DNA from: an uncultured Aquimarina sp.
Lineage (GTDB): Bacteria > Bacteroidota > Bacteroidia > Flavobacteriales > Flavobacteriaceae
Assembly (NCBI GenBank): GCA_947498595.1
Contig: CANMKX010000002.1
Location: 62,001 to 126,000 of the forward strand
DNA: 64,000 bases
Direction of reading: 5' to 3'
The position numbers and the translations under genes were made by a program. The notes beneath the pieces are model-generated. The model saw only the letters and a list, made by a program, of their open reading frames with translations. It searched no databases and was not told the DNA's origin. Below are positions 43,912-52,383 of this stretch, piece by piece. Position 1 is the stretch's first letter; every line of letters begins with the position of its first letter.

Positions 43912-44226
43912 TTAATAATTAAAAAATAATGTCGATAACGAAATTAAAGCCATCCATATCCATGAGATCACTATCACCCAATATAACCAGGCGTTTTCTG
44001 CCTTATCAATAGGTTCTATAAAATATGTTGTCCCTCTAAATAAATCTGGTATTACCCATATTAAAAACAGAATTCCCCATGCCCATTGCCAATCCATAAG
44101 AATTATAACATACATCAGGATTAAACCAATAATTGTTCGCCATTTTGTATTGCTTATTTTTTTATTAGCTAAAGAAGAAACCGCTTTTCTTTTCTGAATT
44201 CGACTCTTTAATTTAGAGGTACTCAT
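43912..44226 (-). CDS. Small membrane protein (paralog of the 78-aa protein)
   Basis: This 104-aa protein has a basic N-terminus (SKLKSRIQKRKAVSS) followed by membrane segments at about 29-45, 47-62 and 80-102. The core aligns with the 78-aa protein later in the same operon (W-R/K-T start, W-x-W, F-IE-I, LYW). Both are unrecognised. It starts 57 nt after the DUF6787-like gene. Confidence 0.7.
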   Translation of the reverse strand: MSTSKLKSRIQKRKAVSSLANKKISNTKWRTIIGLILMYVIILMDWQWAWGILFLIWVIPDLFRGTTYFIEPIDKAENAWLYWVIVISWIWMALISLSTLFFNY

Positions 44227-44283
44227 ATTGATTGTTCATTTAGTGTTTCACAATATTAAATATAGCTATAAAACCCTAAAAAT

Positions 44284-44808
44284 CTACTCATTACTCTTTA
44301 TCAATCTAAATCGAGTTAGCATTTTTCGTTCCATTTCCCAGAAAAAAGCATGTTGTCCAAATAACCAGCCGTAAAACACTAAAAATATTTGATAAAAAAT
44401 AAAACTACACATCACAAACAAAGGCCAATATAAAAATACAGGCAAATTATCTGTAGTTAATCCTAGTACTTTTAAAAGAGGTCTTCCTACCATTACTGAT
44501 GTCGATCCTGTAATCGAAAACACTATTAAAATCACGATCAACTCCCATTTAAAAGTAACTTTCCATCGTTTTTCTACACGTTTTAAAAATTGTAATATTC
44601 CTTTTAACAAAAAAACACTAATACCTATAGCAAAACCTACTATCAATATATGTTGGTACGGAACTAAAGATGTAAATTCTATTGTTAATTTTTCACTGAT
44701 AAAAACTCCAAATTTAAATCCTAAATAACCTATTAGTATCATGCCTATAAATGGCCATAATAATTGTTGTTGTTTTTCGATTTCCCAATACGCCTTCAAT
44801 CTATCCAT
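44284..44808 (-). CDS. DUF6787-like membrane protein (paralog B)
   Basis: This 174-aa protein has four predicted membrane helices and is clearly paralogous to 37958-38467 (shared FKWELIVILIVFSITGSTSV block and FFWEMERKMLTRFRLI tail). It is the first gene of the operon that runs through two small membrane proteins, the ABC-type membrane protein and the cyclase. The promoter with an FNR-like box lies about 145 nt upstream. Confidence 0.8.
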   Translation of the reverse strand: MDRLKAYWEIEKQQQLLWPFIGMILIGYLGFKFGVFISEKLTIEFTSLVPYQHILIVGFAIGISVFLLKGILQFLKRVEKRWKVTFKWELIVILIVFSITGSTSVMVGRPLLKVLGLTTDNLPVFLYWPLFVMCSFIFYQIFLVFYGWLFGQHAFFWEMERKMLTRFRLIKSNE

Positions 44809-44956
44809 TTCATATTTTTTTAATATAACCTAAGCTTGTGCACTACTTCTTAAATCTAAATAAGAAGAAAATATAACATCAAGAAAAAACTATCCAATCT
44901 CGTGAAAACATGCGATATATAGTAGCAAGGCTTAGGTTATTAAATAATCACTGGGG

Positions 44957-45000
44957 CAAAAATATATTACATTCTTTTTTTATTTTTTGACATAGATCAA
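44957..45000 (-). promoter_or_regulatory. FNR-like box and -7 box before the membrane/cyclase operon
   Basis: TTGACATAGATCAA (44987-45000) lies 36.5 bp (centre to G) from TATTTTTG on the minus strand (CAAAAATA, 44957-44964). The geometry matches the three other FNR-like promoters in the window and corresponds to activator binding around -41.5. Confidence 0.75.
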
Positions 45001-45021
45001 AAAATAAAAAAAGGTTCTATT

Positions 45022-45039
45022 AGCCCATCTTTTTGGGCT
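45022..45039. other. Hairpin between the divergent FNR-like promoters
   Basis: AGCCCA / TGGGCT (45022-45027, 45034-45039) with a T-rich loop lies between the two promoters. It may insulate upstream read-through; it is short, and no gene ends here. Confidence 0.4.
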
Positions 45040-45063
45040 TTAATTCCCGTCTAGAATACGATT

Positions 45064-45107
45064 TTGACATAGATCAAAAAAAAGCTTTTCGTCATCTTAT
45101 AGTTTTG
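45064..45107 (+). promoter_or_regulatory. FNR-like box and -7 box before the lipoprotein-cytochrome genes
   Basis: TTGACATAGATCAA (45064-45077) is centred 36.5 bp from the G of TAGTTTTG (45100-45107). The transcript should start near 45112, about 22 nt before the ATG at 45134. Confidence 0.8.
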
Positions 45108-45133
45108 CTCCAGCATACAAAAAGCATGTACAG

Positions 45134-45520
45134 ATGAAGAAATTATTCTTATTCCTTTTCATGAGCATCACGCTCCTTTCTTGTTCAAAAAAACAAGACA
45201 AAATTATAGGCACTTGGAGAGTAGATAGTCAATTTTATAAGGCTACATATATAATAAGCTCTCATAATGAAAAATTTTATGGAAAAGTAGTTTCCTATGA
45301 TGATGGTACTACTCAATACGATCAAAAAGATGGTGATCAAGGGTATTTTCTAACCAATCTTGTTGCCAAGGATAATCGTTACGTAAATGGGTTACTTCAT
45401 GAAAACAGAGGCGGTAAACCTCAACATATTTCTATATCATTACTCAATAATGATACTCTTGAAGTTACTACAACTGTAATGCATCGCCCAATAATCGAAA
45501 AATGGATTCGAGTACAATAA
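45134..45520 (+). CDS. Small lipoprotein of unknown function
   Basis: This 128-aa protein has a lipoprotein signal (LFMSITLLSCSKK, Cys about 17). The mature part (IIGTWRVDSQFYKATYIIS, then GKVVSYDDGTTQYDQKDGD) recalls DUF2147-like or lipocalin-like small envelope proteins, but the match is not certain. It is the first gene after an FNR-like promoter; the next gene follows after 59 nt, so the two probably form a transcript. Confidence 0.65.
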   Translation: MKKLFLFLFMSITLLSCSKKQDKIIGTWRVDSQFYKATYIISSHNEKFYGKVVSYDDGTTQYDQKDGDQGYFLTNLVAKDNRYVNGLLHENRGGKPQHISISLLNNDTLEVTTTVMHRPIIEKWIRVQ

Positions 45521-45579
45521 CTCCACTAAATATATACTCAAACTCTTTTTGAATTTTTATAAAGAAAAAAAATAGAATT

Positions 45580-46704
45580 ATGATGAATACATTTACTAAA
45601 CTCTCTTGTATACTAATTATCATTTTTGGTTTTACTAGTTGCTCAGAGAATATAGAAGATAGTCCAATTAACATTGTCAATCCAGACACTCCTAATCAAC
45701 CTAGAGGTCCTGTTGTTATCAACCCTGTTGATATTAACTCTCAAGATGGTTTTGATTTACTTGATAAAATGCAAGGTCACTGGATTGGAACTAACAGGGT
45801 TATTGCAGATGATTATCCTTGGTTTGCTCTTGATTACAGAGCAATAACTCCTTCTCATGTTCATGGAATTTTTGAAGGCGGAACTCAAGGTAATTTATTG
45901 ACTTCTTTTTTTGTTTCCGAGTTTAAAGGGAAACGAACTATTATGGCTCGAAATGGTGGGCTACTTAACGGAATTTACCGTTCTAGCTATTTTGTATTAG
46001 ATAGTGTTAGTCAAAGTAGCAATGGTAAATTTTATAGATTGGTTGATGCTGTTGGTGGACGAGGAACAATGTCTATGGAGTTACGTTTTAAACAAGACAG
46101 TCTTTATTTTAATGCTTATACTAGTAGGTTAGGTGCTATAGTTCCTCCTAGCCGTCATATGACTTTTAAAGCTGAAAAACGAAATATAGAATTAGCTCAA
46201 ACTGCTGCTACAGCTGTTAATTTCCCTCAAAATGTTATCGAAAAAGATTTTTCTAGCGGTTTTATTACCGAGAATTTATATGTAAGACCTGGCAATACAG
46301 AGCCAAGAAGTGCTAGTTTCTTAGAATTTGAAAAAGATCCTTTCACAATTCTTGAGCATCGTTATATAGCTTATTTACAAGTTAATGTTACTCGTAATCC
46401 TTCTATTTTAGATAAACCATTATTTATATACTTATCCAAAGATTCATTAACAGATCAAAATGGCTATTTACAAGCGGATGCTTTAACTAATTCCCTTTTA
46501 AAATTCCCTTCTATTATTGAATCTCAAAATGAATTCTTGTTTACATACTTACATCCTGGAGATTATTATGTTACTGTAATTGCAGATATCAATGAAAACG
46601 GTTTAGTTGACGATGGAGACATTACCCATGTAAGTCGTACTATCACTATCATACCAGAGGGAGAACAGGTGATTAACATTGATAATATTACAATCCAGAA
46701 TTAA
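45580..46704 (+). CDS. Lipoprotein of unknown function
   Basis: This 374-aa lipoprotein (FGFTSCSENIEDS, Cys about 21) has a proline-rich linker, then a beta-rich domain with GFDLLDKMQGHWIGTNRVI (about 57-75) that resembles lipocalin-like or DUF-type heme-binding beta barrels, and a C-terminal domain with a calcium-loop-like DINENGLVDDGDI (about 343-355). I do not recognise the family. It sits between another lipoprotein and a c-type cytochrome in a run that starts at an FNR-like promoter. Confidence 0.6.
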   Translation: MMNTFTKLSCILIIIFGFTSCSENIEDSPINIVNPDTPNQPRGPVVINPVDINSQDGFDLLDKMQGHWIGTNRVIADDYPWFALDYRAITPSHVHGIFEGGTQGNLLTSFFVSEFKGKRTIMARNGGLLNGIYRSSYFVLDSVSQSSNGKFYRLVDAVGGRGTMSMELRFKQDSLYFNAYTSRLGAIVPPSRHMTFKAEKRNIELAQTAATAVNFPQNVIEKDFSSGFITENLYVRPGNTEPRSASFLEFEKDPFTILEHRYIAYLQVNVTRNPSILDKPLFIYLSKDSLTDQNGYLQADALTNSLLKFPSIIESQNEFLFTYLHPGDYYVTVIADINENGLVDDGDITHVSRTITIIPEGEQVINIDNITIQN

Positions 46705-46736
46705 CTCTTTTTCGATTCTCTAAATTCTTATTTATA

Positions 46737-47096
46737 ATGAAAAATATTTTTTTAAACGTATTCTGTTTGGTTGTAATTTCTATAACAACAAGTTGCTCTC
46801 ATGCTGATATTGTTGAGGAAACCACAGGTACTTTACCTCCTGACACCGAAGTAAAATATGATCCACAAGTACAAAGTATCATGTTTGATCATTGTATTAC
46901 TTGCCATAGTGGGCCTGCTGCAAATGCTGGTTTAGATCTCAGTACTTTCCAGAACGTAAGGGCCTCTGCTCAAAACGGAAATCTGATACAACGAATGAAC
47001 AATACCGCTAGTCCAATGCCTCCACAAGGTGTTCTTTCTCCACAAGTTAGACAACTTATGGATAAATGGGTACAAGATGGTTTTCCTGAAAATTAA
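46737..47096 (+). CDS. Lipoprotein c-type cytochrome (single heme)
   Basis: This 119-aa protein has a lipoprotein signal (ISITTSCSHAD) and one heme c motif CITCH (about residues 59-63), followed by AGLDLSTFQNVRAS and SPMPPQGVLSPQVRQLMDKW, a distal Met candidate, as in planctomycete-type cytochrome C domains. It should carry electrons at the periplasmic face of a membrane. The partner is unknown. It starts 32 nt after the preceding lipoprotein gene. Confidence 0.85.
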   Translation: MKNIFLNVFCLVVISITTSCSHADIVEETTGTLPPDTEVKYDPQVQSIMFDHCITCHSGPAANAGLDLSTFQNVRASAQNGNLIQRMNNTASPMPPQGVLSPQVRQLMDKWVQDGFPEN

Positions 47097-47280
47097 TCTC
47101 ACTAAAAGATTTAAGTAGTAATTGTTGATTGCACACCTTCAATTCTTTTTTTACACCCCCTTTATACACAATACAAAAAAAGAATGAAGGTGTTTCTATC
47201 TTATCCAATGAGTCTTTAAATATTATTGAATTTTTCACTCTCATACGGGATTACTATTTCACTTATAAAAATATAATATC

Positions 47281-47820
47281 ATGAAAAAAATAATATTCCT
47301 TGCTTTAATGATCTCTCAGATTTCATTCGCTCAAAAATATTATACCAAAACAGGGAGTACGCAGTTTAAAGCTTCTGTACAAGCATTTGAAGAGGTCGCT
47401 GCCAAAAACAATAGTACTTCGGCTGTTTTAAAAACAACTTCGGGTGATTTTGCTGCTTTATTATTTGTAAAAGCATTTCGCTTTAAGATAGCTCTTATGG
47501 AGGAGCACTTTAACGAGAATTATATGGATTCTGATCTTTTTCCTAAAGCTACTTTTAAAGGTAAAATTCACGATTTCTCTATACATAAGCTCAACCATAT
47601 CGAGCAAGATTTCACATTATCTGGTTTACTTACTATACATGGTGTTACTAAAAAAGTTACCACTATTGCACGATTAAAATCCGAGGGAGAAAAATTAGTT
47701 ATCGTCACTAATTTCATGGTACGCCCATCAGATTTCAATATTAAAATACCAAGTATTGTTAAAGATAAAATTGCTAAAGAAATAAATATTTCAACTTATT
47801 ATGAGCTTATCAAAAAATAA
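47281..47820 (+). CDS. YceI family protein
   Basis: This 179-aa protein has a signal peptide (LALMISQISFA) and a YceI-like lipocalin barrel: YYTKTGSTQFKASV, SDLFPKATFKGKI (about 85-97) and LTIHGVTKKVTT (about 117-128). YceI proteins bind isoprenoid-like lipids such as polyprenols or quinones. The gap to the preceding cytochrome gene is 184 nt and has no terminator that I can see. Its stop lies 20 nt inside the next gene. A second YceI gene is at 62353-62877. Confidence 0.9.
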   Translation: MKKIIFLALMISQISFAQKYYTKTGSTQFKASVQAFEEVAAKNNSTSAVLKTTSGDFAALLFVKAFRFKIALMEEHFNENYMDSDLFPKATFKGKIHDFSIHKLNHIEQDFTLSGLLTIHGVTKKVTTIARLKSEGEKLVIVTNFMVRPSDFNIKIPSIVKDKIAKEINISTYYELIKK

Positions 47821-48196
47821 CAAAGCTATTATAGCAATTGTTTGTTTCACTATTGTTATTGCTGGTTTTGTGAGTTACAAAATTGCTTATAAGGCACATC
47901 CTTCTATAGTAAGTCAAAAGGTTGATTTTACCGGTACAGCTACTACATTTTTAGTACAGATAAAAGAGCATCCTCAAAAATGGCAACATCCTATTGTTTC
48001 ACTTAAAGGAACTATTACTGCTATAGATACTCAAGGTATTATGCTAGATGAAATTGTCTATTGTCAATTTAAAGACAGTACTCAACTAGCATCTTTACAA
48101 CAACAACAAACCGTTATAATCAAAGGTAGAATGATTGGTTATGATGATTTATTAGAAGAGGTTAAACTGGATCAATGCATCCTTAATAAACATTAA
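47801..48196 (+). CDS. Membrane-anchored OB-fold (tRNA_anti-like) protein
   Basis: This 131-aa protein has an N-terminal membrane helix (about 9-27) followed by an OB-fold-like domain of the tRNA_anti-like type: HPIVSLKGTITAIDTQGIML, VYCQF, QQTVIIKGRMIGYDDLLEEV. The start overlaps the yceI 3' end by 20 nt, which indicates translational coupling. The function of this family is unknown; in Bacteroidota it tends to stand beside YceI and DUF5777 genes, as here. Confidence 0.8.
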   Translation: MSLSKNNKAIIAIVCFTIVIAGFVSYKIAYKAHPSIVSQKVDFTGTATTFLVQIKEHPQKWQHPIVSLKGTITAIDTQGIMLDEIVYCQFKDSTQLASLQQQQTVIIKGRMIGYDDLLEEVKLDQCILNKH

Positions 48197-48253
48197 TTTT
48201 TTAAACCATTTTCTCTTTAAGAGAAGATATAAGGTTGATTATAATATATTATT

Positions 48254-49108
48254 ATGAAACGATATTTTTTATTTTTTAGCATTTTATGTTTTTTCAATAT
48301 TTCATTACATGCTCAAGAAGATTTATTAGAAGAACTTGATGGAGATACTTCTCCTGAAATTTTTGAATCTCCAGCTTTCAAAGCAATGAAAATTGGAAAT
48401 TTACAGTCTACAAAAATTGCAGATAAAGGAGATTTGTATATGTATGTATCCCATCGTTTTGGTACACTTAAAGATGGATTGTCTACTTTTTTTGGTTTTG
48501 ACAATGCTAATACCAAAATTCAATTATTATATGGATTATTTGATGGTGTACAAATAAGCGCTAGTCGTGAGTCTTTGCGTAAAACATATGCTGTTTCTGC
48601 AAAGGTACGTCTTGCTCGACAAACTGATCGCTTTCCTGTCAATCTAGTAGGTTATACTACAGCTAATATTAATACCGCATTACGTAAGGATCGTTTTCCT
48701 TTATTAGAGTTTGCAGATCGTATGAGTTATGCTACGCAATTACTAGTATCTAGACGGTTTTCTAAGTCTATATCATTAGAAATTGCACCTACCTATATTC
48801 GACAGAATTTAGATTTTACTGATGGCCACGACCATGATCAATTTGCATTGGGTGTTGGAGGTAGATTAAAACTGAGTAAACGCATTTCTATCAATGCAGA
48901 TTATGTTTATAATTTTGTTAGAGATGAAAGTTCGATATACCGCAATCCATTGTCTGTTGGAATGGATATCGAAACCGGGGGGCACGTTTTTCAGTTACTA
49001 TTCTCCAACGCTCAATCTACCAATGAACCAGGTTTTATAAGTAATGCAGAAGGAGACTGGAGTGATGGAGATGTGTTCTTTGGATTTAATATTGTACGAG
49101 TTTTTTAA
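48254..49108 (+). CDS. DUF5777 family outer-membrane beta-barrel protein
   Basis: This 284-aa protein has a signal peptide (CFFNISLHAQ) followed by a beta-barrel type sequence with the family motif LYMYVSHRFGTLKDGLSTFFG (in shorter form visible about 62-80) and strands ending FFGFNIVRVF. A histidine-rich loop (DGHDHDQF, about 194-201) could bind metal. It closes the yceI-OB-DUF5777 run, with a terminator directly after. The function is unknown. Confidence 0.85.
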   Translation: MKRYFLFFSILCFFNISLHAQEDLLEELDGDTSPEIFESPAFKAMKIGNLQSTKIADKGDLYMYVSHRFGTLKDGLSTFFGFDNANTKIQLLYGLFDGVQISASRESLRKTYAVSAKVRLARQTDRFPVNLVGYTTANINTALRKDRFPLLEFADRMSYATQLLVSRRFSKSISLEIAPTYIRQNLDFTDGHDHDQFALGVGGRLKLSKRISINADYVYNFVRDESSIYRNPLSVGMDIETGGHVFQLLFSNAQSTNEPGFISNAEGDWSDGDVFFGFNIVRVF

Positions 49109-49148
49109 TTATTATATAGTATTTTTTAACTTGTTTTTTGAATTATGA

Positions 49149-49189
49149 ACTACACCATATTGCAATGCAATGTGGTGTAGTGTTTTTTT
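49149..49189 (+). terminator. Terminator after the DUF5777 gene
   Basis: The long stem ACTACACCA...TGGTGTAGT (49149-49181), with ATTGCA/TGCAAT inside it, is followed by seven T residues. Confidence 0.88.
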
Positions 49190-49211
49190 ATATTATCATT
49201 TTCTAATACAT

Positions 49212-49241
49212 AAAAAAAACCGTGCAATACTTGCACGGTTT
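49212..49241 (-). terminator. Terminator of the SnoaL-like gene
   Basis: AAACCGTGCAA / TTGCACGGTTT (49217-49227, 49231-49241) has an A run at 49212-49219 giving a U tract leftward. Confidence 0.85.
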
Positions 49242-49304
49242 CCCCCCATATTAATAACTAATTATAATAGCTAGTAATTTTAATAGCTATATCATGAAAT
49301 CTTT

Positions 49305-49985
49305 TTATTTTTTCTGGATTACATCCCAGTGTTCTACTATTTTGTTTTTTTCTAATCTAAATAGATCTGCAAACAAATATTCTTCGTTTCCTAAAAGTCC
49401 TTCAGAATAGGTACATACAAAATCTTTTATCGCAAATTTCTCTATAACTTTGTTATACTTCAATGTTACATCTTGTTTTTCTAAATGTTTCAAAAAGGCG
49501 TATAATCCTACTGTATCATCTGCAACTTGTGGATTGTGCTGTATCAACTGGCTTTTATCAAAATATGTCTCTAATAAATCCATATTTCCGTTTATCCATA
49601 CTTCTTCCAAAAACTTCAATACTTGTTTTTGATTCATTTCGGTATTAGCTACTTGGTCAAGATTCGATCTTCCATCAAACATTGTATGCTTTCCTACTAA
49701 CATAGTTGGCACATTTTGCTTTATAATTTTGCATTCATTAATCTGAATCGAATTATCTATTTCTTTTGTTTTAAAAAGAACCATTTCAGCAGTCAAAATA
49801 TTATTTTTACTTGCTTCTAAATGTGCTAATATTTGATCTTTCTCATGCCATATTCTATGTATTTTTCTTGTAGACGAACTCATACATATATCTATTTGTT
49901 GTGCTAATTCTTTTGTTGCGAACTTTAAATTTTCTTTTGCGATAGATTCTCCTGTTTCTAGATATCGTTTTATTGTTTGAATCAT
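49305..49985 (-). CDS. SnoaL-like (NTF2 fold) protein
   Basis: In this 226-aa protein the C-terminal half is a SnoaL-like domain (FLEEVWINGNMDLLETYFD about 124-142, IQHNPQVADDTVGLYAFL, then ADLFRLEKNKIVEHWDVIQ). The N-terminal half (KNLKFATKELAQQ style, RKIHRIWHEKDQIL) may be a second NTF2-like domain. Family members are small-molecule isomerases, hydrolases or binding proteins. It ends a leftward pair with the alpha/beta hydrolase upstream (11-nt gap), so both should act on the same compound. Confidence 0.75.
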   Translation of the reverse strand: MIQTIKRYLETGESIAKENLKFATKELAQQIDICMSSSTRKIHRIWHEKDQILAHLEASKNNILTAEMVLFKTKEIDNSIQINECKIIKQNVPTMLVGKHTMFDGRSNLDQVANTEMNQKQVLKFLEEVWINGNMDLLETYFDKSQLIQHNPQVADDTVGLYAFLKHLEKQDVTLKYNKVIEKFAIKDFVCTYSEGLLGNEEYLFADLFRLEKNKIVEHWDVIQKK

Positions 49986-49996
49986 TTCTTCAGTTT

Positions 49997-50827
49997 TTAT
50001 TTCGCTATTTTCAATAAGATTTCTGCTACTTTTTCTGGTTGAGAGAAGTTTGGCGTATGACTAGACTTTAAAGTATACACTTTTTTTATGTTCGCATTTT
50101 TTTGCATAGCCCTTTGTACCGCTATAGGGATTGCTCTATCTTCTGTACATTCGATGTAATATTTTGTAATACTTCCATATCGTTTCTCACTTATTTCTAG
50201 TTCATATAATAAGGGTGCTAATGGTTCTGGTACTATATATGGTTTTGCTTGTTCAAAGGCTTCTTTTGGGATATCGTGTGCAAAAGCGTTTTGAATTTCT
50301 GACGCATGTACTAGTGCATACGTTTTATCTTCTGATACTGAAAAATTATCTACTGCTTTTGATCCTTGAACTCCTTGAACTGCTTTTAAGAATGATACTC
50401 CTTGTGGTACTACAAATGCTGTGAGGTACACAATCTTTTTTACTTTATCAGGTCTAAGTTCTGCTACTCTACTAACTGTGATTCCGTTAAAGCTATGCCC
50501 GACTAAAATCACAGGTTGTTTCTGTTCGTCTAGGATATCAATTATTGTATTTACATAATCTTCCATCGTTATTGTTCCTGCGCTTCTTTTATCTCCTCCA
50601 TGTCCAGGCAAATCTGGAGTGATAACAGTGTGTCCTTCATCTCTTACTTGAGCAGCTACTGAGTTCCATTGCCATGCACCTAACCATGCCGCGTGTACTA
50701 ATACAAATGTTTCTTGTCGTGTTTCCATTTTTATATCTGTTATTATTTCTGGGGTATTTCCCAAAAGAAGATTACTACTTAAAGTCATGAGCATCATTAA
50801 GCTCCATATCGTTTTTTTGATTTTCAT
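49997..50827 (-). CDS. Secreted alpha/beta hydrolase
   Basis: This 276-aa protein has a signal-like N-terminus (SLMMLMTLSSNLLLGN) and an alpha/beta hydrolase domain: FVLVHAAWLGAWQWNSVA (about 41-58), TPDLPGHGGDKRS, nucleophile Ser in GHSFNG (about 120-125), a late Asp (TEDRA) and His (SSHTPNFSQPEK). It resembles the esterase/hydroxynitrile-lyase-like group with HGAWHGAW-type starts. It is upstream of the SnoaL-like gene in the same operon. A -7 box TACATTTG (CAAATGTA near 50853-50860) precedes it. Confidence 0.85.
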   Translation of the reverse strand: MKIKKTIWSLMMLMTLSSNLLLGNTPEIITDIKMETRQETFVLVHAAWLGAWQWNSVAAQVRDEGHTVITPDLPGHGGDKRSAGTITMEDYVNTIIDILDEQKQPVILVGHSFNGITVSRVAELRPDKVKKIVYLTAFVVPQGVSFLKAVQGVQGSKAVDNFSVSEDKTYALVHASEIQNAFAHDIPKEAFEQAKPYIVPEPLAPLLYELEISEKRYGSITKYYIECTEDRAIPIAVQRAMQKNANIKKVYTLKSSHTPNFSQPEKVAEILLKIAK

Positions 50828-50876
50828 TTGTCAGTTTTTTTGTTTTACTCTGCAAATGTATGTGGAAGGAAACACG

Positions 50877-50909
50877 ACGACCTGTACCAAAAGGTACAGG
50901 TCGTTTTTT
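50877..50909. other. Perfect inverted repeat between the crp-like and hydrolase genes
   Basis: ACGACCTGTACC / GGTACAGGTCGT (50877-50888, 50893-50904) has a 4-nt loop and a T run only on the plus strand. It may be a terminator for antisense transcripts or an operator of the hydrolase promoter, since it lies just upstream of the -7 box. The two cannot be told apart here. Confidence 0.5.
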
Positions 50910-50955
50910 ATTTTAGATCAATTTTATTTTTAGCTTACCCTAAATAAGTGTATTG

Positions 50956-51588
50956 TTATTTTTTTAGTAATTCTACTTTTTTAAAATGTAATTTGACTTT
51001 TCCATCTAATTCAAATTGCTTCAATATTTTAGAAATAACTTCTCTTGTCGTTCCTAATTCTTTTGCTAATTGACTATGGGATAAGGCTATTATTTGTGTC
51101 TGGTTTTGCATTACTTGTTCTTCCAGATAGCTATAAAGGCGTTTATCTATTTTATGAAAAGCTAGTTTCTTAAACGATTCTAATAGATCATCATAGCTGC
51201 TCATAAATGATTGTGTTGTAAAGGTGTTCCAAGATTTATAAACAAAACTCCATTGTGCTACATAACGAACGGGAATTTTAACAATCGTTGTTTCTGTCTC
51301 CGTTTTTGCATACACAGTACTCTTACAGTCTCTAAAAGTGGCTGTTAATGATAGCACACAAGTTTCTATAGGTCTTACATAGTATAACAAAATTTGTCGT
51401 TCTTCATTTTCTTGCCAAACTCTTACTCGTCCTTTAATAACCAATGCCAACCATTTGATATATTTTTCTTGCTCGACTATATAATTATTAGGAGGTATTG
51501 TTACTATTTCACTTACCTTTTTTATTTCTTCTTGAAGTAATGGTTCTACAATATGTAATGTCTTAAAGAGTTGATCGTATTCTTGCAT
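50956..51588 (-). CDS. Crp/Fnr family transcriptional regulator
   Basis: This 210-aa protein has an N-terminal cyclic-nucleotide-binding-like beta roll (about 20-120; no four-cysteine iron-sulfur motif) and a C-terminal winged helix with HSQLAKELGTTREVISKILK (about 168-187). The recognition helix E-V-I-S-K resembles the FNR pattern (E-x-x-S-R), which reads TTGA half-sites. It stands directly upstream of the hydrolase/SnoaL pair and is likely to control it. Whether it also binds the TTGA-N6-TCAA boxes found elsewhere in the window is open. Confidence 0.88.
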   Translation of the reverse strand: MQEYDQLFKTLHIVEPLLQEEIKKVSEIVTIPPNNYIVEQEKYIKWLALVIKGRVRVWQENEERQILLYYVRPIETCVLSLTATFRDCKSTVYAKTETETTIVKIPVRYVAQWSFVYKSWNTFTTQSFMSSYDDLLESFKKLAFHKIDKRLYSYLEEQVMQNQTQIIALSHSQLAKELGTTREVISKILKQFELDGKVKLHFKKVELLKK

Positions 51589-51613
51589 GAATAATTTTTA
51601 TCTAATCTTTTTA

Positions 51614-51731
51614 TTATTTCTCTTTGTTCAAAATCACTACTGTGTCGACTAACAAATCAATATTTTGTATCATAATAATTCCTACCAATTTAAAAAAACA
51701 TATCTATTGGGTCAACTAAATGTCTTAATAC
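51614..51731 (-). pseudogene. 3' remnant of a disrupted RDD family membrane protein gene
   Basis: Read leftward, VLRHLVDPIDMFF is followed, after one extra T in a run of seven (51692-51698), by KLVGIIMIQN and IDLLVDTVVILNKEK then stop. This is the C-terminal pattern of RDD proteins. It lies immediately after the stop of the 205-aa gene. The matching 5' part is at 52384-52506. Confidence 0.6.
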
Positions 51732-51733
51732 TA

Positions 51734-52351
51734 TTACGTCATTTTACCAAGGCCATGTTTTTTAATACACCCCTTTTTTAATTCCAGATTTCCAAATGGC
51801 AACATCAATTTCTTACACCTTAAATTATTTTTTGATTCATCAGAAACATTATCCATAAAATATTCTAGGAACTTAATTTTTATTTCTCCAGAATTATCAC
51901 ATGGTATATAATGAACATTTAATTTATTTAAATTCAATAGAGATTTGATCCAATGACCTCCTTTATGAGGTCTTTTTTCTCCATACTTTGTTTTATATAA
52001 CTCGTTAACCCTATTTCCTAAACCTTTATTATTTTTTCTTAAAGATGTCTTTCCTATATATAAAATATTTTCATCAGATAACCAAAATTGGGATAATCGT
52101 TTAATAATTAATTTTTCATCATATGTTTTTTCTTTATCAAGTTCAAATCCATCAACTTTTTTAATCCAATTCTTAATTATTTCACGTGAAATAGGAATAT
52201 CCTTTATTGTTCCATCATTTTTCTTTGGGTCTTTTGATAAAGAAACAATATAAACGCCTTCTTTCTCTATATTTATTGATTCCCCCCAACTTACAACCTC
52301 TGATTTTGATAAGTTGAAATGCTCAATTAATTCATTTATTATAGTTGGCAT
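51734..52351 (-). CDS. Hypothetical protein, possible GIY-YIG-type domain
   Basis: This 205-aa protein has GVYIVSLSKDPKK (about 32-44) and, after an insertion, NILYIGKTSLRKNNKGLGNR (about 94-113), the order of the GIY and YIG elements with a following Arg. A conserved Glu is expected later (IKFLEYFMD, about 160). This suggests a GIY-YIG nuclease-like fold, although the spacing is unusual, so confidence is modest. The gene sits inside the remains of an RDD family gene and is AT-rich, both signs of recent insertion. There is no transposase or terminal repeat nearby. Confidence 0.5.
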   Translation of the reverse strand: MPTIINELIEHFNLSKSEVVSWGESINIEKEGVYIVSLSKDPKKNDGTIKDIPISREIIKNWIKKVDGFELDKEKTYDEKLIIKRLSQFWLSDENILYIGKTSLRKNNKGLGNRVNELYKTKYGEKRPHKGGHWIKSLLNLNKLNVHYIPCDNSGEIKIKFLEYFMDNVSDESKNNLRCKKLMLPFGNLELKKGCIKKHGLGKMT

Positions 52352-52383
52352 ATTTTTTTAGTTTACATCTGACACTAATACTC

